From the NCBI RefSeq assembly GCF_006542275.1, contig NZ_CP041217.1:1-64000 (forward strand): a stretch of DNA of 64,000 nucleotides. The letters are read 5' to 3'. Both the position numbers and the translations under genes were made by a program. How positions within the stretch are numbered: the first letter of the stretch is position 1; the number at the start of each line of letters is the position of its first letter. The notes under the pieces were generated by a model. The model had not been told where the DNA came from, made no database searches, and worked only from the letters and a program-made list of their open reading frames with translations. This stretch comes from Saccharibacillus brassicae. GTDB lineage: Bacteria; Bacillota; Bacilli; Paenibacillales; Paenibacillaceae. Of the stretch, positions 47,140 through 55,942 are shown one piece after another.

Positions 47140-47176
47140 AAAAAGCCGCTGTACGTTCGCGTACGGGCGGCTTTTT
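47140..47176. terminator. Terminator after the dehydrogenase remnant
   Basis: AAAAAGCCGC arm, GTACG-TTCG-CGTAC tip and GCGGCTTTTT arm with a small bulge; works on both strands, so it may also end the ECF operon arriving from the right. Confidence 0.75.
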
Positions 47177-47232
47177 GATTTCTTTTACCCGAATTCTCGT
47201 GCCTGACTTGTCCGACTCGACTCACTTCGCCG

Positions 47233-48063
47233 TTACAAAAACGGATTATAGAACCGCGATCCGTCCCAGAACGTAATCGTGAACGCGGCCGCCGAGATCA
47301 GCACGGCGCAGATCAGGACGAGAATGTCCCGGCGCGTGAGCGGACGGCTGCGGTACCAGGTGCGGCGTCGGCTGCGGCCGAAGCCGCGCAGTTCCAGCGC
47401 CGCGCTGACTTTCTCGATCCGCTCAAGCGTCGCCAGCACGAGCGGCAGCAGGATCGCGCCCATGTTTTTCAAGCGGCGGCCCAGCTTCTCTTTGCGCGAC
47501 AAGTCGATGCCGCGAGCCTGCGCCGCCGTCGAAATGTGCATGAACTCCTGCTGCACGTCGGGAATGTAGCGCATCGTGAGCGAGATCGCGTACGCGATCT
47601 TGTACGGTACGCCGACGCGATTGAGCGAAGACGCGAATTCGCTCGGCTCGGTCGCCAGCAGAAACAGCAGCGCCGGCGGAACGACCACGGCGAACTTCAA
47701 CAGCACGTTGAACTGGTAGAACAGCTGCTCGGCCGTCAGCGTATAGCGCCCGGCGATCGGCAGCAGTTCATGCCGCGTGCCGTAGATCTGCACGCCCTGC
47801 TCGGGCGCGAACAGAAAGATCGCCAGCTGGTTCATGACGGAGAAGATCAGGATCAGGTACAGCACGAACGAATACTGCTTGAACGGCACTTTGGACCCGG
47901 CGAACATGGACAGCGACAAGACGAGCAGCGCAAGCAGACAGCGCGTATCGTAGATAACCATGCCCGTGATCGAAAGCAGCAGGAACACGGACAGTTTGGT
48001 GACGCCGTTCAGCCGATGGACCGGCGATCCGGTATCGGAATAAGCCAACAATTTGACGGCCAT
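47233..48063 (-). CDS. ecfT: ECF transporter transmembrane protein EcfT, 276 aa
   Basis: Integral membrane coupling protein of an energy-coupling factor transporter. Several TM helices; the two cytoplasmic coupling motifs are recognisable as AQARGID (near 183) and ELRGFG (near 227), which contact the ATPases. The start overlaps the ATPase stop by one base (TGATG). Works with the double ATPase and S component upstream. Confidence 0.93.
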   Translation of the reverse strand: MAVKLLAYSDTGSPVHRLNGVTKLSVFLLLSITGMVIYDTRCLLALLVLSLSMFAGSKVPFKQYSFVLYLILIFSVMNQLAIFLFAPEQGVQIYGTRHELLPIAGRYTLTAEQLFYQFNVLLKFAVVVPPALLFLLATEPSEFASSLNRVGVPYKIAYAISLTMRYIPDVQQEFMHISTAAQARGIDLSRKEKLGRRLKNMGAILLPLVLATLERIEKVSAALELRGFGRSRRRTWYRSRPLTRRDILVLICAVLISAAAFTITFWDGSRFYNPFL

Positions 48064-49766
48064 CAGTTCGGTCTCCCCCTGTCCGTGCGTATGAAACGGG
48101 CGACGAATTGTTCTTCCGGACGAATGCCGACGCGCCGGGCCAGCCGGTGCAGCGACGTCTCGTGCAGATGCGCTTCCTCCATCAGGGCGGCGTCGCCGAG
48201 AATGCGGGCCGGCACGTCTTCGGCAATCTTGCGCCCTTCGGACAAAATAACCGCGCGCTGCCCGTATTCGAGCATCAGGTGCATATCGTGCGTGATCATG
48301 ATCAGCGTCATGCCCTGTGCATTCAATTCGGTCAAAAATCGCATCATATCGTTATAATGCCGGAAATCCTGACCGGCCGTCGGCTCGTCGAGAATGAGAA
48401 TCTCCGGGCGCAGCACGAGGATCGAAGCGATCGTCGCGCGCTTCTTCTGCCCGTAGCTGAGCGCGGACAGCGGCCAGCTGCGAAACGGATACAGCCCGCA
48501 GACGCGCAGCGTCTCGTGCACCCGTTCGCGGATCTCGGCTTCCGGCACTCCGCGGTTCACGAGTCCAAGCGCCACTTCGTCGTACAGCATCGGCTTCGAG
48601 AGCATATGGTTCGGATTCTGCATGACGAACCCGATCCGGTCCGCGCGCTCGCGAATCGTATCGCCCGACAGGTCGCGGCCGTCCAGACGGATCGAACCGG
48701 ACAGCGGCTTGTGGAACCCGCAGATCAGACGCGAAATGGTCGATTTGCCCGCCCCGTTGCGGCCGGCGATGCACAAGATTTCGCCCCGGCCGACGGTCAG
48801 CGAGACGTCTTCGAGCACGGGATGCTTCGCCTCGTAGCCAAAAGTCAGATGCTCGATTTCCAGCAGCGGTTCCGGGCGCGCCGGCTCAGTTACGGCCGCG
48901 TTCGCTTCGTGCCAGCGAAGAAGCGGCTCCGCCGCTTCGCCCAGGTCGATCGTGTCCACGCTGCGCGGACGGATCGCAGGCGACAGCGTGCAGCCGGCGT
49001 AGCGCAGCGCGGACAGATGCAGCGGTTCGCGAATACCGGCTTCCCGCAGCACATTCGAAGCCAGCAGTTCATCGGGCGGCAGGTCCGCAATGATGCGTCC
49101 TTCGTCGATGACGATGATCCGGTCGACCGGGCAGTGCAGCACTTCTTCCAGCCGGTGCTCGACGATCAGGATCGTCCGGCCGGATTGACGGTGCAGCCGA
49201 TCGATCAGCTCGATCGTCGCCCGGCCGGCCTGCGGATCGAGGCTGGCCAGCGGCTCGTCGAACAGCAGAATCGGCGCGCCGCCGACCAGTCCTCCGGCAA
49301 GCGTCGTCTTCTGCTTTTGCCCGCCGGACAGCTCCTGCGGCGACGCGTTCAGGAAGTCCGCGAACTCGACTTCTTCCGCCGCTTCCCGGACGCGCCGCAG
49401 CATCTCGGCATGGCCGATCCCGTCGTTTTCCAACTTAAAAGCGATATCTTCGGCAACGGTCAGCCCCACGAACTGTCCGTCCGGGTCCTGAAGCACCGTG
49501 CCGATCATATCGGACAGCTCCGCGATGCCGGAACCGGAAACGTCCCCGCCCATAATGCGGAGCGAGCCCGAATGTTCTCCCGGATAAAAATGCGGCGCCA
49601 GCCCGTTAATGCAGTGCGCAAGCGTGCTTTTGCCCGATCCGGACGGACCGACGATCAGCACTTTTTCCCCTTCGCGAATCGTCAAGCTGATCTCGTGCAG
49701 CGTCGGTTCGCTCTGCGCGCGGTATTGAAACGTAAAACGATCGAATTCGATCACCGGTTTTGTCAT
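48063..49766 (-). CDS. ECF transporter double ATPase (fused EcfA-EcfA'), 567 aa
   Basis: Two complete ABC domains in tandem. Domain 1: GPSGSGKST near 39, signature LSGGQKQK, Walker B ILLFDEPLASLD. Domain 2: GRNGAGKST near 330, signature LSYGQKKRATIA, Walker B ILILDEPTAGQD. YkoD has this fused form. ATG 49766 is the start I prefer; an ORF extension to 50267 is the antisense-frame shadow of the S-component gene. A hairpin separates it from that gene. Confidence 0.92.
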   Translation of the reverse strand: MTKPVIEFDRFTFQYRAQSEPTLHEISLTIREGEKVLIVGPSGSGKSTLAHCINGLAPHFYPGEHSGSLRIMGGDVSGSGIAELSDMIGTVLQDPDGQFVGLTVAEDIAFKLENDGIGHAEMLRRVREAAEEVEFADFLNASPQELSGGQKQKTTLAGGLVGGAPILLFDEPLASLDPQAGRATIELIDRLHRQSGRTILIVEHRLEEVLHCPVDRIIVIDEGRIIADLPPDELLASNVLREAGIREPLHLSALRYAGCTLSPAIRPRSVDTIDLGEAAEPLLRWHEANAAVTEPARPEPLLEIEHLTFGYEAKHPVLEDVSLTVGRGEILCIAGRNGAGKSTISRLICGFHKPLSGSIRLDGRDLSGDTIRERADRIGFVMQNPNHMLSKPMLYDEVALGLVNRGVPEAEIRERVHETLRVCGLYPFRSWPLSALSYGQKKRATIASILVLRPEILILDEPTAGQDFRHYNDMMRFLTELNAQGMTLIMITHDMHLMLEYGQRAVILSEGRKIAEDVPARILGDAALMEEAHLHETSLHRLARRVGIRPEEQFVARFIRTDRGRPN

Positions 49767-49817
49767 GGCTTTCCTTTCTCTGTTGCAATCTTTTCCGTCA
49801 AGCGGTTCGGACAAACG

Positions 49818-49845
49818 AAAAAGCCGGCTGCATGCACCGGCTTTT
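49818..49845 (-). terminator. Attenuating terminator inside the ECF operon
   Basis: AAAAGCCGG and CCGGCTTTT arms with a 9-nt loop, between the S-component stop and the ATPase start. Partial read-through would make the S component in excess. Confidence 0.7.
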
Positions 49846-49876
49846 CCAAGCTTGCTTCTTCTCCAATTTTCACATG

Positions 49877-50434
49877 CTAGCCTTCCCGCGTCAAGCTTCC
49901 GCGCTTCGTACGCGTTTTGGAGTAGGCGACCGCCAGCAGCGTGCCGAGAATCGCTACGATGACCATGTTCATGGCGCCCGCCGCGAGTCCCTGCGTGAAC
50001 ACTTTGTTGGCCGGCTCCGCATAGATGACGATGTCCAGTGCCGGCGCGACGAGGAACCAGCCGACCGCGTTCGCGACGATTTGCGCAATATTGAACCGCA
50101 CCATCTCTTTGCCGCCGAATTCGCCTTCGTGAATCCGGATGCCGCGCGTCAGCAGGCCGATCAGCAGACCGACCACGCCGGAAGCGATAATCCAGCTGAA
50201 CCACGGCCCGAACGACAGCAGATCTGCCACGGTGTGCCCGATCAAGCCGATCAGCAGGCCCGCCCACGGTCCGTACAGCAGCGCGAACAGCGCAAGAATC
50301 GCGTAGTTCGTCTGTAAATTGGTGTTCGGAATACCGGTCGGAATCGAACCGAACCGCGCCAATACGACGAACAAAGCCGCTCCGATCCCGATCGCGACGA
50401 TCGTTTTAACCGAAAACCGTGTTAAACCTTGCAT
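49877..50434 (-). CDS. ECF transporter S component, UPF0397 family, 185 aa
   Basis: Membrane protein with about five or six helices; [18 protein letters not shown] and [18 protein letters not shown] are typical of UPF0397 proteins, which are substrate-specific units of ECF importers. The ligand of the family is not known to me. ATG 50434 has AGAGGGG upstream; an extension to 50515 has no support. Confidence 0.9.
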   Translation of the reverse strand: MQGLTRFSVKTIVAIGIGAALFVVLARFGSIPTGIPNTNLQTNYAILALFALLYGPWAGLLIGLIGHTVADLLSFGPWFSWIIASGVVGLLIGLLTRGIRIHEGEFGGKEMVRFNIAQIVANAVGWFLVAPALDIVIYAEPANKVFTQGLAAGAMNMVIVAILGTLLAVAYSKTRTKRGSLTREG

Positions 50435-50498
50435 AACTACCCCTCTTTTCTCGTATAAACATGCAAAATGATCGGCCGAATCGGCCTTCTTTGCGTTG

Positions 50499-50527
50499 AT
50501 TATACCGGGAGACAAGCCGCAAAGCTA
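50499..50527 (-). promoter_or_regulatory. Candidate promoter of the ECF operon
   Basis: Perfect -10 TATAAT (50504-50499) with a poor -35 TAGCTT (50527-50522), 17 bp apart. A GGCCGA-CGGCC hairpin (50473-50485) lies in the leader. No riboswitch fold recognised. A GATCGGCGCCGATC palindrome at 50568-50581 follows the DUF1266 stop. Confidence 0.5.
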
Positions 50528-50581
50528 CCGTTATTGAAACAAAATTTCCGGTTTTGCAACAGGAAACGATCGGCGCCGATC

Positions 50582-51253
50582 CTACTCCGGCAGCGCCGGA
50601 GGTTCGGGCAGCACGATATCCCATTCCAGCTCCCGCCACGGACTGTTTTTGCCGGTCAGCAGCCTGCGCAGCTGTTCCAGATTGAGCTCGGACCTTTCTT
50701 CGGACAAATCTTCCTCGCCGTACTGCTTACCCGCCATGTAGGCAACCGCGTAATCGGGCCAGCTTCGGTAAGAGAACCGGACGCGTACGGCATTGTGCAG
50801 CAGATACGCGTTCTCTTCGTTCTCCCCGATATGGCCGGCCAATCGCGCGCAGCGAATATGGAACGCCAACTGTCCCAGATCCCAGGCGGCGATGCCCGCG
50901 GGCGGCAGCCGGTCCATATACTGATTGACGGTATACACGAAGCGGTAGCGATCGCTGTCCGCCGGCAGACTGTCCACGTACGCGCGCCGTTCCGCGAGCG
51001 TCAGTCCGGCGAGAAGCAGACGAATCTGCTGAAACCCGGGATTGTACACGCCGGCCCAGACCCGCTCGGCCATATCCCGCACGCCGGACGCGTCGCGGAC
51101 GTTCCCCTGCGCGGCGAGCAGGCCGGCGGCGTCAAAACGGGCTTTGGCGCATTCGTACACCCCGTACGGAGGCTTCGCTTTGTATCGTTCGAATAACGGG
51201 CCGCCGAGCGCGGTCGCCCATTGCAGCGCTCTGCGATACGAATAATCGTCCAT
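50582..51253 (-). CDS. DUF1266 protein, 223 aa
   Basis: The core AWDLGQLAFHIRCARLAGH, ENEENAYLLH and the following WPDYAVAYMAGKQYG have the pattern of DUF1266, found in YbeU and YbeR beside hscC in E. coli. GGGAGG lies 8 nt before ATG 51253. It lies 85 bp after the J-TPR gene in the same direction and shares that genomic link. Function unknown; a client or regulator of the Hsp70 is inferred. Confidence 0.75.
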   Translation of the reverse strand: MDDYSYRRALQWATALGGPLFERYKAKPPYGVYECAKARFDAAGLLAAQGNVRDASGVRDMAERVWAGVYNPGFQQIRLLLAGLTLAERRAYVDSLPADSDRYRFVYTVNQYMDRLPPAGIAAWDLGQLAFHIRCARLAGHIGENEENAYLLHNAVRVRFSYRSWPDYAVAYMAGKQYGEEDLSEERSELNLEQLRRLLTGKNSPWRELEWDIVLPEPPALPE

Positions 51254-51275
51254 CTCTCTATCCTCCCGTTCTCGT

Positions 51276-51338
51276 CCAGCCTGTCTATTCTGCCTGTCTT
51301 GCTTGTCTTGATTGTCCTGCCTAACTTGCCTATTTTAC
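51276..51338. repeat. Purine-rich short repeats between J-TPR and DUF1266 genes
   Basis: On the minus strand, 7-10-nt units such as GGCAAGTTA, GGCAGGACAA and GCAAGACA follow one another from the stop of the J-TPR gene. The strand is nearly free of T and pyrimidine runs. It looks like slippage-generated simple sequence. Confidence 0.7.
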
Positions 51339-53213
51339 CTATTCGGCCTGCCGTCCCAGCTGCGCCAGGCACTCCGCCCGCGCCTGCAGGATCGCCTCGC
51401 TATCCGGCGCATAATGCAGGCGGCGATCGAAATCTTCGATCGCTTCCGCATACCGCCGCAGCCGCTGCAGCGCCAGGCCCCGCCCCGCGCTATAAGCGCT
51501 GTCCGGCTTGCTTTGCAGCGCCCGGCCGTAATGCTCGGCCGCTTGTTCGAATCGGCCGGCTTCGAACGCGCAGCGGCCCAGCGCCGCCTGCAGCTCCGGC
51601 CGATCCGGGCCGAGCGCCGCCGCGCGGCGCAGATCGCGTTCCGCTGCCGCCGCGTCCCCGGCTTCAATCCGGTACAGCCCGCGATGCAGATACGCGTCAT
51701 AGCCGCTTTGCCCCGCCGCTTCCGCCAGCTCGACCGCTTCGTCGAACCGAGCCGCGCCTTCGCCGCCGCGCCCCAGCTTCCGCAGCGCCCGGCCGAGCAG
51801 CGTCTTCATGCCGCTGCTCCAGCCGTAGAGCGGCGCTTCGGTCAGCAGCCGTTCGCATTCGGCGTACCGCGCAAGGCCAAGCAGCAGTTCTCCCGCAGCC
51901 GCGCGCGCTTCGCGGTCTCCCGGATACCGCTTCAGCACCGCAAGCTGCCGCTCCAACTGCTGCTCCTGCAGTTCCAGCAGCCGGATGCGCAGCTCGATAT
52001 CGGACGGCTCCAGCAGCAGCGCCAGCTCGCACGCCTGAACCGATTCCCCGAACCGTTCCAGCTCGCGGTAGCAGCGCGTAAGGCCAAGCAGCGCGTGCGC
52101 GTCGTTCGGCAGCAGGTCGAGCGCCTGCCGATACCGCTCCAGCGCGTCGGCGGCGCGCCCGCTCTCCAGCATCAGGTCGGCGAGGCGCATCAGGGCGTCG
52201 CGCTCGCGCGGATACCGGCCGACAAGGGACGCCCAGTCGATCTCGGCTTTGTCGTCGCGGCCCATCAGATGCAGCGTCGTCGCGCGCAGGCGCAGCAGAT
52301 CCGGATCTCCGGCGAACAAATCGAACGCCGCGTCGAAATCGTCCAGCGCTTCTTCCAGCTGGCCGGTACGCAGCCGGGCGGCTCCGCGGCTGCGCAGCCC
52401 GAGGAATCCGTCCTGGTCGAACTCCCGGCTCGCGGGCACATACGTCAGGCGCAGTTCCGACGGCTGGGCGATCGAATCCAGCACAAAAGCGGCAAAACCG
52501 GGCGGAACGAGGCGCGACAGCCCGATCTCGTCGCCGGTCCAATCGAAGATCGTATCCAGCATGCGCCAGACCGCCCGCGGCAAATACGGATGTTCCGCCA
52601 GAAAAGCGAGCAGCGGCGGCTGGCATGCCTGCCGGAACGACAGCTCGCGCAGCCGTTCATCGTGCAGCAGCTCCTGCCAGAGGTCCGGCCGTATCCGGCG
52701 GGCATAGTCGTCGTAGAGATCTTCGCACCGGCGGATCAGAGCCGCCGTCTCGGCGGCAAGCGTACCTGCTGCCGCGCCGGAGCCTGCGGGCTGCGCGCGA
52801 TCGCGAGGGTCCGCCTTCGGGCGCGGATGCGGATACGGAGGCGGCGTGCGGTGCCCGCCTGGCTGCCGGGCCGCCGCATCGCGCTCATCCTTCGCGGCTT
52901 CGGGAAGTTCCGCTTCTTCGTCGGCGCGGCGTCGGCGGGCCGAACGGTCGGCCTGCCCCCACAGCGGCGGCGCGGCGGCGGCTCCGGCAGCAGCCCCGCC
53001 GCTCCCCGCCGTCTGTTCCGGCATCTGTTGCGGCATCTGTTCCGCCGTCAGCGTCTTGGCCTGTTCCAGCGCTTCTCCGTAAGCTTCCCGCAGACGCTGG
53101 AAAGCTTCGGGATCGTCTTCCGGGTGCGTGACTTTGAGCAGCGCGGCGTAAGCGCGCTTGATCGCGCGCGCATCGTTCGTCGGCTCAATACCGAGTATCC
53201 GCCAAATGCCCAT
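51339..53213 (-). CDS. J-domain protein with TPR repeats, 624 aa
   Basis: An N-terminal J-domain-like segment (1-55; WRILGIEPTNDARAIKRAYA) carries HPEDDPE in place of the canonical HPD loop. A low-complexity Ala/Pro/charged linker runs to about 145, followed by a helical region and about ten TPR-type repeats from 270 to the end. The gene begins one base after the hscC stop, so it is the likely co-chaperone, like DjlB/DjlC for HscC in E. coli, where the J proteins are also atypical. The TPR tail may choose clients. Confidence 0.82.
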   Translation of the reverse strand: MGIWRILGIEPTNDARAIKRAYAALLKVTHPEDDPEAFQRLREAYGEALEQAKTLTAEQMPQQMPEQTAGSGGAAAGAAAAPPLWGQADRSARRRRADEEAELPEAAKDERDAAARQPGGHRTPPPYPHPRPKADPRDRAQPAGSGAAAGTLAAETAALIRRCEDLYDDYARRIRPDLWQELLHDERLRELSFRQACQPPLLAFLAEHPYLPRAVWRMLDTIFDWTGDEIGLSRLVPPGFAAFVLDSIAQPSELRLTYVPASREFDQDGFLGLRSRGAARLRTGQLEEALDDFDAAFDLFAGDPDLLRLRATTLHLMGRDDKAEIDWASLVGRYPRERDALMRLADLMLESGRAADALERYRQALDLLPNDAHALLGLTRCYRELERFGESVQACELALLLEPSDIELRIRLLELQEQQLERQLAVLKRYPGDREARAAAGELLLGLARYAECERLLTEAPLYGWSSGMKTLLGRALRKLGRGGEGAARFDEAVELAEAAGQSGYDAYLHRGLYRIEAGDAAAAERDLRRAAALGPDRPELQAALGRCAFEAGRFEQAAEHYGRALQSKPDSAYSAGRGLALQRLRRYAEAIEDFDRRLHYAPDSEAILQARAECLAQLGRQAE

Positions 53214-53214
53214 C

Positions 53215-54912
53215 TTAGCGGCTGTTCCTTCCGAATTGGTCGAGGAACTGCTCCAGCCGCTCCGCTTCCTCGCGAATCTCGCGTTCGTCCTGACGATGCA
53301 GCGCCGCTTCGAAGCGGGCGACCGCGGCTCCGATCCATTCGCGTTCGTCGCCCAGACGCTCTTCGTACAGCCGGTCGCCGCGCGCGAGCAGCAGCCGGTT
53401 CTTTTCCTGATCGCGCGGGTGCATCTTGAGGGCGGACAGTTGAAGCAGTCGGCGTTCGATCTCTTCCCGGCTCATGACGCCCGGATTTTCTTCGATCACG
53501 ATCCGGTGCACGTCGTCCGATCCGACCGTCTGCACTTCGACTTCGAGAATGCCGTTGATGTCGTATGTGTAGCGAATATCGATATCGCGGATGCCCGTCG
53601 TGCCCGGAGGAAATTCCACTTCCAGCTCCCCGAGCAGCAGATTGTTCGCCGCGAGCCGGTTTTCCCCCTGATAAATCTTGACGATGATCCGGCTCTGCTC
53701 TTCGTTGACCGTCGAGAACCGCTTCACCCGGCTCACCGGCACGAACGTGTTGCGGTCGATGATCGGGCTGAAATGCCCGCCCTCGTATTCGCCCGTCGGA
53801 TAAGCGAGCGCCACTTCGGTGCCGAGCGTATACGGGCAGACGTCCGTCATGACGACGTCCTGCAGCTCCTCGCTGCGTTCCTTCATGCCCGCCTGCACGC
53901 CCGCGCCGAGCGCGACCGTCTCGTCGGGATCGATGTTCGAAGCCGGCAGACGTCCGAACATGCGGCTCAGCATCCCGTACACGACCGGCATGCGCGAAGC
54001 GCCGCCGACCATGACGATCTCGTCGATCGATCGGGCGTCGATCGACGCATCGAGCAGCGCGCGTTCGATCGGGCGCCGCAGCCGTTCAACGAGCGGCTGA
54101 ACGAGCAGCTCGAACTGCTCGCGGTCGATACTCAGTTCCTTCATCTCCCCGTTGAGGCCCGCGCGCAGACGGATCGGCCGCTCCCGCGACAGTTCGCGCT
54201 TGCCCTGCTCCGCCTGATCGCGCAAAAAGGCCAGCGTTTTGCGTTCCAGCGCAGACAGCTGCATACCGAACGAAGACAGGAAATGCCCGACGATCACGTC
54301 GGTAAAATCTTCGCCGCCCAAATAATTGTCGCCGGCGACCGCTTTCACTTCCATGACGCCGTCGAACAGCTCCAGAATCGAGACGTCGAACGTTCCCCCG
54401 CCCAGATCGAAGACGAGAAACTGCGTTTCCGGCTTCTGCTGATGCAGCCCGTACGCGATCGCGGCCGCCGTCGGCTCGTTGAGCAGCCGCTCGACCTTGA
54501 GGCCGGCCAATTCGCCCGCCATACGGGTCGCTTTGCGCTGCGTGTCGTTAAAATACGCCGGCACGCTGATAACCGCTTCGGTCACCGGCTCGCCGAGAAA
54601 GCTCTCGGCGTCCGCTTTGAGCGCACGCAGCACGAGCGCCGACAGTTCTTCCGCGCGAAAACGGCGATCGCCGAGGCGAATCTCGCGCGCCGTGCCCATA
54701 TGCCGCTTGAACGCGGCCGTCGTCAGCAGCGGATGCGTCAGCAGCCGTTCCCGCGCGATCCGCCCGATCAATATATCGCCGTTGTCGTCCACGCCGACGA
54801 CCGACGGCGTCAACTTGTCTCCGAGCGCGTTCGGAATAAGGACGGCCTGTCCGTTTCTCCAGACGGAGACCGCGCTGTTCGTCGTGCCCAGATCGATTCC
54901 GATAATGGTCAT
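53215..54912 (-). CDS. hscC: Hsp70-family chaperone HscC-like, 565 aa
   Basis: ATPase domain with GIDLGTTNSAVSVW, the LVFDLGGGTFDVSIL phosphate loop and NEPTAAAIAYG; substrate domain 385-500; short C-terminal lid. At 565 residues it is shorter than DnaK and matches HscC, and lacks the EEVD-like tail. GGTGG lies 8 nt before ATG 54912. It heads an operon with the J-TPR and DUF1266 genes, the same trio that surrounds hscC in E. coli. Confidence 0.88.
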   Translation of the reverse strand: MTIIGIDLGTTNSAVSVWRNGQAVLIPNALGDKLTPSVVGVDDNGDILIGRIARERLLTHPLLTTAAFKRHMGTAREIRLGDRRFRAEELSALVLRALKADAESFLGEPVTEAVISVPAYFNDTQRKATRMAGELAGLKVERLLNEPTAAAIAYGLHQQKPETQFLVFDLGGGTFDVSILELFDGVMEVKAVAGDNYLGGEDFTDVIVGHFLSSFGMQLSALERKTLAFLRDQAEQGKRELSRERPIRLRAGLNGEMKELSIDREQFELLVQPLVERLRRPIERALLDASIDARSIDEIVMVGGASRMPVVYGMLSRMFGRLPASNIDPDETVALGAGVQAGMKERSEELQDVVMTDVCPYTLGTEVALAYPTGEYEGGHFSPIIDRNTFVPVSRVKRFSTVNEEQSRIIVKIYQGENRLAANNLLLGELEVEFPPGTTGIRDIDIRYTYDINGILEVEVQTVGSDDVHRIVIEENPGVMSREEIERRLLQLSALKMHPRDQEKNRLLLARGDRLYEERLGDEREWIGAAVARFEAALHRQDEREIREEAERLEQFLDQFGRNSR

Positions 54913-55205
54913 GGTTGGTTTCCACCGTTTCTTTGGTTTAGGGTATGTATAGGTAACGCTCTATCGCTTTCCTTAGTTTAACAGTGCAGGGATGCCCCGA
55001 CAAATCGCCGTCCAGCGCGTTGTGGAACGCAAGGAAGCATAAGATAGAATCGAAAATCGCGTGAATCCGGTCTACCCCGGCACTTTGGAACGCAGATTTG
55101 GCAAACCGTTAAGCTTTATGAGGTCAGGGGATCATAGCCATCGCAGGTCCACTCCTATTAAGTGCGTGAAAGCAATTGTTTGGGCCAAAAAACTGTCGAA
55201 ATTCC

Positions 55206-55339
55206 AAATAGCTGCGCAGATCCACTTATTTCGCAAAAAAAGGGCATTCCGATAACTATACGGTCTAAATAGCTGTTCCCACGCAGCTATTTAGATCAGT
55301 ATGGACAGGCAGGAAGAAATAGCTGTCTTCACGCAGCTA
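55206..55339. repeat. Cluster of TAGCTG hairpins in a 494-bp gene-free region
   Basis: A perfect 11-bp inverted repeat CTAAATAGCTG (55265-55275) / CAGCTATTTAG (55284-55294) with an 8-nt loop, a second unit TAGCTG-8 nt-CAGCTA (55320-55339) with a similar loop ending CACG, and a degenerate third copy near 55206. A further CAGCTATTTGGG is near 55,716. The rest of 54,913-55,406, upstream of hscC, shows no credible gene or clear promoter. Confidence 0.8.
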
Positions 55340-55406
55340 ATCGACGATAAGGCGTGAAAAGATGAGACTTGAGCTGTTAGCACCCGTTTATGCCGTTATA
55401 AGAGGC

Positions 55407-55610
55407 TTAGGCCTCGGAATACGGAATCTCGTTTACTTTTCCTGACTCTCCGTAAATGGCCTCCATCTTCCGGCCGTCCGGATACACGCGAATGATACGC
55501 TGCCCTTCGCTATACGTATAAAAAGTGCCGGCAGCGTGTGCACTCTGCCGAGCCGCTTCAGTTGCGAATGCAGCGGCTTGAGTCAATTCCTCAACAGAAA
55601 TCGAATTCAT
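55407..55610 (-). CDS. Small hypothetical protein, 67 aa
   Basis: AGGAGG lies 10 nt before ATG 55610, the best argument that it is real. The protein begins with an Ala-rich helix (VEELTQAAAFATEAARQSAH) and ends with a beta-rich part (GQRIIRVYPDGRKMEAIYG). No family recognised. It lies downstream of a second small ORF whose stop overlaps its start by 4 bp. Confidence 0.6.
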   Translation of the reverse strand: MNSISVEELTQAAAFATEAARQSAHAAGTFYTYSEGQRIIRVYPDGRKMEAIYGESGKVNEIPYSEA

Positions 55611-55819
55611 CTTGAATACCTCCTTTTTATGAACAATCCTTTTTTTATTATATCCGCGTCGGATAAAAAGAGAGGCCTTTTGTTCCCACCCTTGCCTGAA
55701 TCCGATCTTTCCGCAGCTATTTGGGAGTCCCTGCGGCTCGGATCCGGCTCGGCATATAGGTCTCTTTCTTTGCCGCATGTGATATTCCCTTTTCTTTTAC
55801 CCGTTCCATAATTCCGCAT
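55607..55819 (-). CDS. Possible small ORF, 70 aa
   Basis: A strong GGGAGGAG site lies 8 nt before ATG 55819 and the stop overlaps the next start (ATGA), both signs of translation. The sequence is basic and low in hydrophobic residues, and an overlapping 30-codon frame starting MERVKEKG looks equally protein-like. No similarity recognised; it may only couple translation to the next ORF. Confidence 0.3.
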   Translation of the reverse strand: MRNYGTGKRKGNITCGKERDLYAEPDPSRRDSQIAAERSDSGKGGNKRPLFLSDADIIKKGLFIKRRYSR

Positions 55820-55851
55820 GACCTTGTCTCCTCCCTGATTGTAACCGCACA

Positions 55852-55882
55852 AAAAGGGCAGCCGCTCAGCGGCTGCCCTTTT
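55852..55882 (-). terminator. Terminator after the APC antiporter gene
   Basis: AAAAGGGCAGCCGC arm with a short loop and its complement, T-run on either strand; 60 bp beyond the antiporter stop. Confidence 0.8.
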
Positions 55883-55942
55883 CCTGTCCAATGATCTTCG
55901 TACACTATTGCATTTTTTATCTGATACGCCGGTCTTTATATT

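Noticed and set aside
48063-50267. A 734-codon version of the ECF ATPase starting at 50267
   Set aside because: The extra N-terminal part overlaps the S-component gene in another frame; ATG 49766 begins at the ABC domain.
50435-50581. Riboswitch before the ECF S-component gene
   Set aside because: Only a small GGCCGA hairpin is seen in the leader; no known aptamer pattern recognised.
55061-55255. A 64-codon plus-strand frame in the gene-free zone
   Set aside because: No ribosome site, no similarity, and it overlaps hairpin repeats.
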